Notes under the pieces: generated by a model | Database searches by the model: none | What the model saw: the letters and a program-made list of their open reading frames with translations, nothing else | Told to the model about the DNA's origin: nothing | Shown: one piece after another, positions 46,378-58,189 of the stretch | How positions within the stretch are numbered: the first letter of the stretch is position 1 | Layout: the number at the start of each line of letters is the position of its first letter | NCBI RefSeq assembly: GCF_000003855.2 | Contig: NW_003101679.1 | Span: 2,612,285-2,676,284, forward strand | DNA from: Blastomyces gilchristii SLH14081 | Taxonomy: Eukaryota > Ascomycota > Eurotiomycetes > Onygenales > Ajellomycetaceae | Direction of reading: 5' to 3' | Length of the DNA stretch: 64,000 nt | Program-made: the position numbers and the translations under genes

Positions 46378-47126
46378 GCCAGCGTGGCTCAGTTGGTAAG
46401 ACTGGTAATCAAGGCCGCACACATTAGAGATGTGTGAGTTCGAATCTCACTACTAGCACCTGTCACTTCTTACTCATGAAAGCTCTCATATAATAGAGAC
46501 TGAGTCTAATTAGTAAGACTTAGTATGAGGTAGAACTCCCTACTGCAAGTCAAGTCACTAGTTAAGTGAGATTCTATTAACACTTATCAGAGTCAGTATA
46601 AGATTTCAATATCTCACTATTCTACTATACATCTGTCAAGGTTCTAACAATATAGAGTCAAGTCTAATATAGTGATTATACACTACTTAAGTAAGTCTCT
46701 AACTAGAGCTGTCATCAGAGTCTAGCTCTCTCTCAAATACAGAGAATGAGTTTGAAAATTATCTGACTAGCAGGTCTAGACATATATCTAGACTCTAGAC
46801 AGAGCACTCTGATAGACTAGAGTCTGTAAGCTCACTATCAAGCACTAATACTGGCAGGAAGAACTGCAGTCATCAAGTCTATAATTAGTCTCTAATATGA
46901 GACAAGGTTACAACAGCTGATTGATAGATCTATGAGCATCTAATGAGACTGAGATCAGCAATTGAAAGCTTGATGTGTATGTCATCAAGTGAACAGTGAC
47001 AGTCACTAACTAACACTTCTGGAAATTAGTGGCTGGCCTGAGAGTACAGATGCAGTGATTGATTAATTATAGAAGATTAAATGTAATTAGCTTAAGATGC
47101 ATTCTGCGGGTGACTAGCGCCCGTAG
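46378..47126 (+). mobile_element. 749-bp tRNA-headed module (SINE2 / WEIRD-like), copy b
   Basis: Begins GCCAGCGTGGCTCAGTTGGT (A-box TGGCTCAGTTGG), B-box AGTTCGAATCT, with CACTACTAGCACC closing the tRNA-like part. It ends GACTAGCGCCCGTAG. Relative to copy a (37681-38429) the length is identical and differences are mostly transitions. CpGs remain near both its ends. It is unlikely to be a working tRNA gene because the acceptor stem is broken and the anticodon arm does not fold canonically. Confidence 0.82.
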
Positions 47127-50100
47127 TCTGAAAGACAGAGTGAGCTATATTGAAATTCTGGTCAAGATATCTCAAATGAAATGCTTGAGAATAGAGTGAA
47201 GCTCATTACATCTGTTATTCTAACAAGTGTTAGAGATAATATTTCAAAGAGAAAATCTTCTGAGGATTCAAAATCTTGATAAAATAAGAATATCTCATCT
47301 AAAAGAAAAGAATTAGCTATTATTAGAAGAGATTGAAAGAATAATATAATATCTGATAAAGAGTTCAAAGCTATCAGAAATGAATATTTTTCAGATATTA
47401 TAAGAGCTAAAACAGACTGCTGAAATAAATTTCTTGAAGAAGTATAAGAAAAGAAAGTTTTTAAAGCTTTTAACTATACTAAAACAAGAAGTGTAGTAAA
47501 ACTTCCAGTCTTATAATATGAGTTTCAGAATGAATTATATATAACAAACTCTTTTGTGAAAAAATGTCAAGCTTTTATGAGAATTCTCTTTCAGAACTTA
47601 TCAGATTCAGATTCAGAGAAAGAGAATATATCACTTCTTAACTACATTGATGAAAATGACTGAGAATAGCCTGGTCTTACATAAGATAAATTAGAGTTAG
47701 CTATCTTCTTAAGTTCTGTTAAAACTGCTGCAGAGCCTGATTCAATTAATCACTTGATTATTCAAAATATATATTTCTACTTAAAGAATGAGTATTTTGA
47801 GCTCTTTTTCAATCTCTTGAAAAATGAATATTATTCTGAATGCTGAAGAGAAGTCACTGAAGTGATTCTTACAAAATTTAATAAAAAAACTTGAATTTCT
47901 AACTCATATAGAGTAATATCTCTATTAAACTGTCTATAAAACGTTTTGAAAAAGATAATAGTTACTCAACTATCCTTTATAAGCTCTATTAATAGCTCTC
48001 TTTTATTCAGTGAATAAATGAGAGATAGAAAACAATATTCTACAATTGACACTATTCTCTCAGTTGTTCATGATTTTTAAATAGCAAAGCATGAAGATCT
48101 GATCTCAACTGCAGTTTTTATTGATATAAAAGAAGTATTTGATCATGTTTCAAAGTCAAGATTAATTCAGACTTTGAAGATGTCAAAACTGTTACTTTCT
48201 CTAATAAAATGAGTTAACTGTTTTATATCTAAAAGAATTATACAACTTTTCTTTGATGAAATGAAATAAGACAAGACTGAGATAAAAATAGAAGTACTGT
48301 AAGAATCTTCAATCTCACTCATTTTAGTTGTAATATACACTGTATATCTATTCAAAGATAGAAATATGAAAATAGTGTGATCTCTGAGTTATGTAGATAA
48401 TATTGATGTAGTCTACAGCTCAAAAACTATCAAAGAAAATTTAAAAGTGATTGAAAAATCTATAAAGAAAATCTTTATCTGAGCAGATATTAATCAAATT
48501 CAATTTAATATGAATAAAACTAAGTTAATTCATTTCTTTTCTAGATTTAATGAGAAATAACTATCTCTAACTCTTTTAAATAGAGAGATTAAACCCTGTT
48601 TAAATGTCAAATAATTAGAAGTATGGTTAAACTTTAAGTTGAATTTTAAATGTTATATTCAACAAAGAACTGTCAAGACAGAAAAACTATTGAACAACAT
48701 TATCAGACTATCAAATACAGAGAGAGATCTATTCTTCCAGGCTATGAGACAGTTATATATAGCCTGTATTATCTCAGTAGCTGATTATGAAGTTTAAGTT
48801 TAATGAAATAATCAAGAAAATTTCACTGAACTCTTTCAAAGTCTGTAAAACAGAGCTTTGAGAAGAATTCTGAAAGCATTTAAATTATCTTCTATTAAAG
48901 TAATGAAAATTGAAGCTTCAATTCCTTCCCCTGCTATTAGATTTGAAAAGGTCTGTATAAACTATGCTCTGAGAGTTATAAAGATGAGCTTAAATCATAT
49001 AATCAGAGAAAGAGTCTCTTCTTCATTTTCATCAATTAACTCTGAAAATGAACTAAATTGAAATAGATTTCTTGATTAGAATAAAAATAATTCTTCAAAG
49101 AAAATGTCTTCACAACTGTACAGACTATACTCACTGATTAAAAATCAATTTTCTTCTTTAAATGTTGAAAAAGTTGATCATAAGAAGTTATCTTTATGAA
49201 GAGAAAAGCTTGAATCTCTTATAGACTTATAAATAAGTGAACTATCTGAAGAGAAAGAATATAAACAGTATTTGAAGAGAATTTCTACAATCAATATAAC
49301 ACACTCTATTCTGATTTATTCAGATGACTCAAAAAATGAGAATCTGAATAGATTAGACACAGACATTACTTATACTGAAGATAATATTAATTCTATCTCA
49401 GATTTCTGAAATTTAGACTGTGAATCTGAAGTCTTTGACACTGAACTATTTACAATAGTGAAAGCTTTCAAACTTATTGAAATAAAATCTTATAAAATAG
49501 AAAATAGTTTGAAAGAGATATAACTATTCTCTGATAGTCAAGCCACTTTAAAAAGACTTAGAAATAGTCAGATTCATAATAATCAAATGAATCTGAAACT
49601 GATCTTAAACTCTGTTTTAAAAATTCAAAAGAGAAGAATATCAAAGCTAATAATTCATCTGCACTGAGTTTCTACTTATATGAATATTCATTGCAATGAA
49701 TTGCCTGATTCAGCTGTAAAAAAAGGTTCAGAACTAAGCAGATCTATTCAAAAAATTATGTCCTGATCTTTTATAAAGAGAAAAATAAAAGCATCTTATT
49801 TAGATTAGTGAAATGAAAGCTGGCAGAAATAAAAGAAGAGTATACATTATTCAAGATTTGAAATATAATTCAAGTGAAAATCTTGTTCAATTAAATGTAA
49901 AAAGAAAATATTCTCATCTATAATACAGTTAAAACTAGAACATGGCTATTTCAAATCTTATATACAAAGATTTGATGATAGATTTGATTCAATTGAATGC
50001 TCATTCTGCAATGCAAATGAGAATTCTGAGTATATTGTAATAGACTGTTTATTATACAATAGTCTCAGAGTCAGATTGAAAGAGAAGTATGATCTAAATT

Positions 50101-50250
50101 AATTAAATATGAGATTCTTATTCTCAACTGAGACAGGAATTAAATACTTAATAGACTTTCTATCACAAACTCAAGCAGCTACAAGAAAATGGCTGAATTC
50201 AGAAATATCTGAATATGAAGAGGAGGAAATTGATCAGATATAGTCTGTTA
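47127..50250 (+). pseudogene. LINE ORF2 remnant in chimera 2: RT and RNase H
   Basis: The longest uninterrupted LINE coding remnant in the window. It reads SSVKTAAEPDSINHLII, RVISLLNCL, FIDIKEVFDHVSKSRLIQ (first catalytic Asp), SLSYVDNIDVVYSS (YVDD read as YVDN), ALRRILKAFKLSSIKVM, and a YSDDSKNENLN first RNase H motif with SEVFDTELFTIVKAF, FSDSQATLKRLRNSQ and NELPDSAVKK. A C-terminal Cys motif CSFCNANENSEYIVIDC is near 50010, ending ISEYEEEEIDQI before a TAG at about 50240. Upstream endonuclease and ORF1 are absent. It is dead because of about twenty stops, but useful for a consensus. Confidence 0.82.
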
Positions 50251-50621
50251 AAACAGCTATATACTATCTTTTATTAATTTGTTTCATTTTAGTCTCTCTT
50301 TATTTTACTTTACTTTTTCCTTTCTATTCTTATCTATCTATTAATTTAATGTGGCTATCTTTAAGACTATGTTCTCTTTTCTTTTGTCATGATATTGTCA
50401 AATGGTTTCAAAGTATTAGAAGATGTTAAAATACTGCAATTTGTAAACAGTTTTTGTATTCTGAGCTGGAATTTTCTGATTTTGCATATCTGAAATTGGT
50501 GAATGTATAATAGTTAACTTTATAGATATAGGAAAAACTCTGAGAACTTTTAGTTCTCAGGTAGATGTCATAGTCTCTGACTGCATACATCTATAATTGA
50601 AGAATAATAATAATAATAATA

Positions 50622-53280
50622 ATCAAGTACATAACAAGCTTATGATCAAGAATAAATACACATTGTCACAGATTCAACAACAGTTCAATACAGTTAGAAA
50701 CATCTAATATTTATCAAAGATTGATCTTCTCTCAGAATACTGATAGATCTGTGTAGATAAACTATCAGTATTATGAACTATGTTTAATATATAATAACAG
50801 AAGTTCAAATTCCTGACAATGTCATTCAGTCTGACAAATATGTCTGTCATCTTTCAAACAATGATGAATATAATTCTTTATAAACAGAATGAAACCTGAT
50901 GCCTTATATATCTGAATGACATTCTAGTCTTCTCAAACTCATATAATAAATATCTGAAGCATCTTAATGAAGTGCTTACAACTCTGACAGAGTATAAGCT
51001 CTACATCAAATCAATAAACTATGTGTTTGAAACAGAAGAGTTGAAGTTTGTAGAATATGTAGTAAGTGATAGCTGTATACACCTCATTCTGAAGAAATTG
51101 AATATCATAGTGAATTGACTGCAGCTGAGAAACATATATTATATACAACAGTTTCTTCAGTTCATCTCATATTACTGCAGATTCATCAAGAATTTCATAT
51201 GAATAACTGTATTACTCTCAGATTCTTTAAGAGAAACAGATACTAATCTGCAGAAGAAGAAGTGTTGTTCAATTATCTAAAATATTATATATAAAAAGGC
51301 CTTTCTCACACTGAGACAATGTATAACAATATTCTCAGTGCTTATTCAATCAGATCATGATAAATCTTTCTACATTGAGATAAATGTATTTAAATGAGCT
51401 ATCAGAGGTACTCTTCTGCAGATGAGTAAGAACAGCAAGCTGTATCTGTTAATGTACAATGATAGAAAACTATCAGACACTCAGCTCAATTACTCAGTGT
51501 ATGAAAAGAAATTACTAGCAATTAAGCACACACTGATGTTATGAGATAGATATATCAATAACAGGCATATAACAATGATGATTATAATCCTTCAAACACT
51601 TAGTATATTGAATCTCAGAGTTTCAAGTATATAATCTTCATATTAAATACTGAAAGAGATCAGACACTATGATATCTGATACAATCAGTCACAGACCTGA
51701 TTTCATGAATCAAAGTTCTGTGAACTAGATATAAGAGAAGTTCATGTTAAATATGCTGAGAGAATACAAGAAATCAGAATAAGTGAACACAATGATCTCT
51801 CACTTGAAGAATAACAAGATATCAGATAATAAGTATCTCATAAAAGTACTAGAAGAGATGCTTTCAAACTTCAAGCTGAGAAAATTGAAAAACAATGTTA
51901 TGCTTTACAGTAATCTAGAATATATAGAAGCTCTCTATCTGAAACCTTTATTTAGATATAACTTGATAACTCACATATACAAGAAACTCAGTCACTTAGA
52001 AAGTTGTGAACTCATGAATGTACTTGAATCAAGAGTATACTGGTCAAGCATGACTGAGAACATTCAGACATACACTTATGAGTGCCTGAATTACCAGATC
52101 ATGAAAGAATCTAAGAAAGGATTAGAACATGAGAAAGTATAATATCAGATGAAATGTATAATATAACTCTTCAAATAATGAGAGATAGACCTCATAGATA
52201 TATTACTGTAAATGCTAAATAAAAATTGTTAGATAATCACTGCTATTAACTATGCTACTGACTGATCAGTTATGAAAGCAGTTTCAGAGATGATAGAGAA
52301 GATGATGATGAAGTTTCTACATAATAAGATCTATATCAACTATGAAATACTGTGTGAGATTCTAGCTGATAACAGTGTGAACCTTGTAGAAGAAGTGATG
52401 AGGCATTTCATGAGTCAGTTATAGATAAGATATTGTAGAACAACATCATATCATCTGTGAATAATTGAGAAGATAAAGCACTTGAATGAAATTCTGAATA
52501 ATATGCTGATGACATATCTAGTAAGTAAGTCTATAAGATTATGAGATGAATATCTCAGTCAGGCACTATTAGCCATGCGAATTCAGCAGTATACAGTCTT
52601 TAAGCATTCATCATTCTATCTGTTGTATGAATTGCATCCGCACATCCCAGAGAATGCTTTGAGAAAGGTGAGAGAGAAAACAGTGATTATGAATACAGTA
52701 GAAACAGCACTTGTAGACACAGCAGTTGCAGATACAGAATCAAGATTGAAAGAGATTAGTCATATACATGTAAAAGTTAATGAGTTACTTCTGAACTCAG
52801 CAATTCAATCAAAAAGAATACAAGACTTACTAGTTAAGAAATCAAGTCTCAAGATGAAAACATGAGTTCTTATATGCAATGAGAGTTCTGAGAAGTTTCA
52901 ATCTAGATAATTTAAGCTCTATAAAATACTCAAATCACATTCTCTGAAAACATACACATAGAAGAAATCAGAGAGATAAGTCTTATACAACTTAATAAAT
53001 GATTCACATCTTATAAAGATGAAGATGTAAGATCTGAGTGAATTATGATTATTCACAGCACTATCATCAGTATTGAAAAAGAAGAGCCTTACAATTAAAA
53101 AGTCTTACAAAGTAAGAGAAATCATAGACACTTATAAATCAGATAATCTTACTTATTCTGATCTTTTCATAATTATAAGAAAAGAATGAGAAGTAATGAA
53201 GAAATCAGATGAATATCACACTTTAATAAGTAATGAGACTGTAGCTCATTATATAATAACATATCATAGACAGTGAATAT
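50622..53280 (+). pseudogene. pol remnant of gypsy B2, part 2: RT, RNase H, integrase
   Basis: RT continues (YTLSQIQQQFNTV; LSKIDLLSEY; LIYLNDILVFSNS with YLDD as YLND), RNase H (DKSFYIEINVFK; NYSVYEKKLLAIKH), and integrase at about 51783-52870, with two open pieces: 51783-52142 (HLESCELMNVLESRVYWSS) and 52575-52865 (LYELHPHIPENALRKV and the C-terminal tail). ITAINYAT is near 52245 (first catalytic Asp changed to Asn), ILADNSVNLVEEVMRHF near 52370. Compare B1 29122-30690. Confidence 0.82.
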
Positions 53281-53781
53281 AACATGGCAAAGAGCAGTCT
53301 CAAAGCAGCAGACTTGCACATGAGTCAGATTACAGAAGAAAAAGAAATTCAGAGTTGAATTTAACTTTCTATATCAGTTCAATCACAGAGATAACAGAGA
53401 ATAAAGCATCTGAAACATTCACAGATGTGTAAGACTAAGTTATCTCAATTTCTGAGAATACTCAGAGATCAGATGAGATTAGTTTCAATGAGCTATTCAC
53501 TGTAGTAGTCTGAGTAGATGAAGAGAGACAGTATAATATGTGAGATAGAATTACAAAAGATGAAAGCTGCTAAACCTAGTCACTGAACACTGTATTATAT
53601 AGAGATCATGTAAGAGTAGTGACTAGCAGACAAAGAAAAAGTGTAAGAAATGAAAAGAGATAATGAATTAATTATCAATCTTAAAAATTAGCTGTAAAAA
53701 GCTAAATGTTATCATACATATCTCATTCATTTTCATACATCACATATTAATCTATTTTCAATGTCACATCATCTGAAAAAT

Positions 53782-54156
53782 GCCCCGGTGGCCGAATGTT
53801 GATGCGGCCACCTGGTAGGGCCTTGGCGTGGGAAATCAAGACACGTGAGTTCGAAACCCGCAGAGAATACATTAAATCCAGAACTCAAGCACCTCAGATT
53901 TCTAATAAATACAGAGGTGTACAAATCGCTTCAATGAATCACTCTATGTTCCTGGGCTGAGAAGTTATTATCACATGTATTTAATTATCACTTCTTTGTA
54001 TTTTCCTATGTTCTTGTTATCTTGATATGATCTTAACACCTGTATTTCCTTCTGTATAATCAACACTTGACCTGTATTTAACATCACACAAGGACTCATT
54101 ATAAGCTCCGCTTGCATATGAGTATAATGAAAGAATAATAATAATAATAATAATAA
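53782..54156 (+). mobile_element. tRNA-headed SINE1, copy b (375 bp, AAT tail)
   Basis: Starts GCCCCGGTGGCCGAATGTTG, B-box GAGTTCGAAACCC, same body as copy a (30703-31078), ending GAAAGAATAATAATAATAAT. Thirteen-bp duplications TCATCTGAAAAAT (53769-53781) and TCACCTGAAAAAT (54157-54169). The empty site is in gypsy B1 near 31505-31530. Confidence 0.9.
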
Positions 54157-54189
54157 TCACCTGAAAAATGTTGAAAATAAAGAAAATCT

Positions 54190-54983
54190 TAAAACTTGAA
54201 GTTTATAAGAGATTTGAGAGCTGCAAGCTGCTCTTGTAATAATACTGTGCATATCTCTGATTCCTCTACTACTCTGTGTATAATATTAATATTATTTATC
54301 ACAAGATTGGCTGAAATGCTAATATTGAAATGTGTATACATGCATGTAGAAAAATTGAAGAAGAGTGCAGAACTCACAGAATAAGAAGTCAGAGTAGAAG
54401 AGATGAAGATGAAAGAAATGAAAGAAAGAGAAGACACAGAACTGAATAAACAACAGTGAGAGTCACTTAGAGTTAAATACTTACAATCTGATATATGCAC
54501 AACCTTCCCTGCAGAAGAGAAAGAGAGAACAATGAGAGAAGCTTAAGAGTGAAAGAGAGTAGTCTCAGTAACATTATCATCTTGAGAGATTAAAATAGTC
54601 TCTGATGCTGAAGCAACTAAGAATCATTATTAGTATATAAAACTGAAAAATCAGAGATGAGAACAGTTACTGAATGAATATCTGATGATCTTAGAGTTGT
54701 ACACATAATTACAACACATACAAGAATTCTCAGAAAGAGAGAGAGAGATATAAAAAAATGCAGAAAGTAGAATATATTATATAAACAGCTCATTCTTACA
54801 ATGATATCTCAGACAAGGTATACAAGCCTCACACTCACAGATGTAAAAGAGTACAATATTTACATTCTTATTTCTGAAAACATCAATATTCTTCATCTGC
54901 ATCATGAAGTCAGATGATAAACATCAGAGAATAGACTGATATAAGTCAATTATTCTGAAGATATTTATCAGAGTAGATATACT
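54190..54983 (-). pseudogene. Antisense passenger gene of gypsy B, copy 3, downstream exons (in B2)
   Basis: Matches the exon 2/exon 3 part of copies 1 and 2. Minus strand: Cys-rich piece at about 54880-54670 (reading through VYTLSEISL-like sequence with Cys codons partly lost), intron 2 region near 54650, then Ser-rich exon 3 (HISDCKYLTLSDSHCCLFSS, 54500 leftwards), ending near 54190. The upstream part lies at 60745-61495 on the far side of the hAT element, whose 8-bp duplication GATATACT marks the break. Confidence 0.55.
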
Positions 54984-55359
54984 TAGACTGACCGTGTAAC
55001 TGTGTCTGAGATCAGAATCAAACTTTATAGTTATCATGTTATCTAAAAGCATTACTTCTGATTATAGTTTGTATTCATTATATTGATTTCAAATCACATT
55101 ATTTCAAATATTAAAGATCTCAGATTCACTTTTTCAATAAAAATCTAGTCTCAGATAAAGAATATATTTGAATTCTTAGTCACATTTTCATTCTGATTTC
55201 ATTATTAAGAATGATATTAAATGAGACTATGAAATCATTTCTCACTGACATAATATCATAATATAGTGCTTATTTATTGAAAATTCAATAGAGAGTATTA
55301 TCAAATATTATTACTTTTCTGAACATAGATTATAATTCATATACTTTTAATTATGAAAA

Positions 55360-55500
55360 AAATATAAAAATACAAAAAAAAAAAAAAACAACCACAAATA
55401 AAAAAAAAATAAAACAAAAAAATCCAATGAAAAAAAAAGAGAAAGAAAAAAAAAATAAAGAAAAATACAAAATAAAAAGTAAAAACAAAAAAAATCAAGA
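55360..55500. repeat. A-rich low-complexity tract inside the hAT element
   Basis: About 140 bp, mostly A with scattered C and G on the plus strand. There is no coding potential. The sequence on either side, from 55000 to 56640, also shows no recognisable gene; it would be the 5' non-coding part of the hAT element. Confidence 0.7.
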
Positions 55501-56651
55501 TCACAGAGCTGTAGTATTCTCAAAATACTTACTTTTCAGAGTCTTCACAATGTTCATTATTAACTGTGTATCTCTCATAGTGAGAATAACACAGCTGTGA
55601 TAAGTCATTGTCTTAACATTATCTAATAAATAATATGTATATATCTGTATAAATGTGAATAATTAGAAAATATACACTTAAAAAGTGTGATCAGAATAAA
55701 CTCTGCTATTACTTGAATAATATCAAGAACAGAATACTGCAATTGATAATTCTCTCTATTAATTTCATGAACAAGGCATGTGAAGATGATCTTAGAGAAT
55801 ATAAGATTTCTCAATTTCTGATAAAAACAGATCTCATGAAGAGACTCTGTTTTCATAATATCAGAGATTGAGTATTATTAAAAAGTATTACTTTTATACA
55901 ATACACATGCACTTACTGCAGCAATTCATTCTCTATACATGTGACTGAGAGTTGCAGCTTTCTTACACTGTATAGCTCTCTCTGAGATACTGCTGTCAGT
56001 TTGCAACTCATGCAGTCTCTCAGTTCAGTATGTACTGTGTGTATACAGCTCTGCATGCTGAGACTGTGTTGATCATTATGGCCTGGCGTGATACTTGGTT
56101 TTCATGAGTCATGTTTCATTTAAGAGAGGGAGAGAAAGATACAACTGTTGTTTTATTGAAAGAGAGATAAATTATTAGTATTATTAAATATAATTTAATT
56201 CATCTGTATTTAAAATATAATTAGTCTATACTCTTCAATTTGAGGGTTTCTAAGAGTGTTTTAATAGTTTTTATACTAGCTTGGACTTAGTGATGAGTTG
56301 AAGAAGAAGAGAAAAGAGAGAAGAAAGAAATGAGAATAACTTATCTTTATAATATAAAAACAGAGAATTGCTGTAATTATTCTCTCTAACAATAAAGATC
56401 TGTTTTCTGCATGTATCTCTGATATAGATTATGTAATAACTGTATACAAAGAATATCAATAGTGCATGTATTGAATGAAGATAATGTTACTATGTAACAC
56501 TGTAGTTATTTCTATACATCTCTGAAAGCGGTTAATAGTTTCTTTATCTCTTTATATTTGATAAGTCAATAATATATTCTGATTCACTCTCTCTTTCGTT
56601 ATCATCATCATCATCATTATCATCATCATTATCATTATTATTATCATATCA

Positions 56652-57530
56652 TTGCTACCTGTCTTCTCTGCCTTCACTCTCTTTCAACACTTATTAAAAT
56701 CAATTATATCATCTCTTTTCAAATATTCTGCAGTTCCGCGGATCATCAAGGCATGTGAGCACTGTCACAGATTGAAGAGAGAGAAGAAGAAAGTGTTCAA
56801 GCACAGAGAGACAGATTGTAACACATATTATAATGCCTTGAAGAGACTCTGTAAGAGAGTAGAATAGTAACAATTTTAAGTAATACTTCTGATAGATTTA
56901 GGCTGAACTAAGTATAGAAATAATGCAGATAGCATCATCTGTGAGGGATTGAAAAAGAAGATAGTGAAGAGTCTTATGCAGCAGCAGTGAGATTAGAAGA
57001 AGTTCTGAGAATAATTTAAGATCAAGATAAAGAGAGAGAGAGAGAAGGAGAGTGTTACTGTAAATAAACAGCAGCAGAAGAAGATTGAGAAGATATTAAA
57101 GTGAGAGATAAAGAAGTTAAAACTGATAAATCTTTTATTAAGAGATAACAATTTTTGATAATACTTCTGTTCTCTAATTGATTAGTAGAAACTGGCAGAG
57201 AAGAGGAGAATTGAGGCCTTGTTCAGATCTTGAATATGCTCTATAATTCAGAATATTGAGAAGACAGCTCTGCTCTCTGAGCATGTCAATCTGCTTACTG
57301 CTGAAGTGAAACCTGAGACAGCAGATCAGAAAATGCAGGATTTTGAAATACAGATTGATCTGACTGAAGAGAAGCAGCAGCAACCCTTCTCTGAGAAGAA
57401 AGCAGAGAAATATTTTGAGATGATTATCACCTCAGATGAGAAGAAGAAGAAGAAGAATAAAAATAAAAAGTGAATTATGAAGAATGATGTGAAGAATGAG
57501 AAAGAGAAGAAAGATAATGAGTAGAAAAAG
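56652..57530 (+). pseudogene. Second gene of the hAT element: Cys-rich N-terminus, coiled-coil, Lys/Glu-rich C-terminus
   Basis: A first exon piece (56652-56867) ends PRIIKACEHCHRLKREKKK, then DCNTYYNALKRLCKRVE. The C-x2-C-x-R-x-K-R start and the later C-x2-(C or Y)-x7-C recall a Zn2Cys6 cluster with one Cys eroded to Tyr, but the third Cys is not where a canonical cluster needs it. It then continues, probably after an intron, with a helical CEGLKKKIVKSLMQQQ, REREKESVTVNKQQQKKI, and after another likely intron (about 57148-57186, ending TTGATTAG) NIEKTALLSEHVNLLTAEVK and a Lys-rich tail (DEKKKKKNKNKK) to about 57525. A DNA-binding coiled-coil protein, perhaps regulatory, is inferred. Family not recognised. 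Confidence 0.5.
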
Positions 57531-58189
57531 TTTTTTTCTTTTTATATTAGTTAGTTGTAAGTTTGTAACTATTAGTTAATAATTGAAATTAATTTTGAGT
57601 TTTCAAAAATTATTGTACAAGTTGTAATCAATTATCAATATCAGAAATAATATATATATATATATTCAACTATTATATCACTATAATGTATAAGTATCAA
57701 CATTTTTTCAACATTGATATTTATAATATTAATATATTTTTAATAATATCATCTGATAACATAATTTAATAATACTCTCTTTTACAATATTAATATATTT
57801 CAAGAAATTTGACAGAGATTAATCAAGATTATTTATTTACTTTTATACATTGATGATATTCAATCTGAGTTAGTATTAAAATTATAACTAAGCTAAGAAA
57901 GAAGATTATTTTCTCTTATATTAATTCTTCTTACATATATCAGTGATCAGTTATTGAAAATAAATTATTATCTTTCTCAAATTATTATCTTTCTTAAATT
58001 ATTATCATATCTTCTGAATTCACTTCTTTCACTTCTTTTACTTCTATTGAAGATTCACAAACTCTTCAAGAAATCACTGTAAATCACAAAGTCTATATTA
58101 TTTACAATTCAACACAGAATGCTGTCTTTCAATTATAATAAATAATCACTTCATTCTTCACATCTGATTTCAGGTCATGAAATTTATGA

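Larger units (their letters stand above)
46378..50621 (+). mobile_element. Chimeric retroposon 2: 749-bp tRNA-headed module fused to a longer LINE 3' part (4.24 kb)
   Basis: A single insertion between duplications ATCAAGCACTTAA (46365-46377) and ATCAAGTACATAA (50622-50634) in the RT of gypsy B2. The 5' module (46378-47126) joins LINE sequence that starts upstream of RT (TCTGAAAGACAGAGTGAGC) and runs to the AAT tail at about 50600-50622. Same architecture as 36743-38429 but with a different LINE breakpoint. Confidence 0.88.

Noticed and set aside
55360..55500. The A-rich tract as a poly(A) tail of a retroposed gene.
   Set aside because: It lies well inside the hAT element, has no target duplication around it, and no coding remnant precedes it on either strand.
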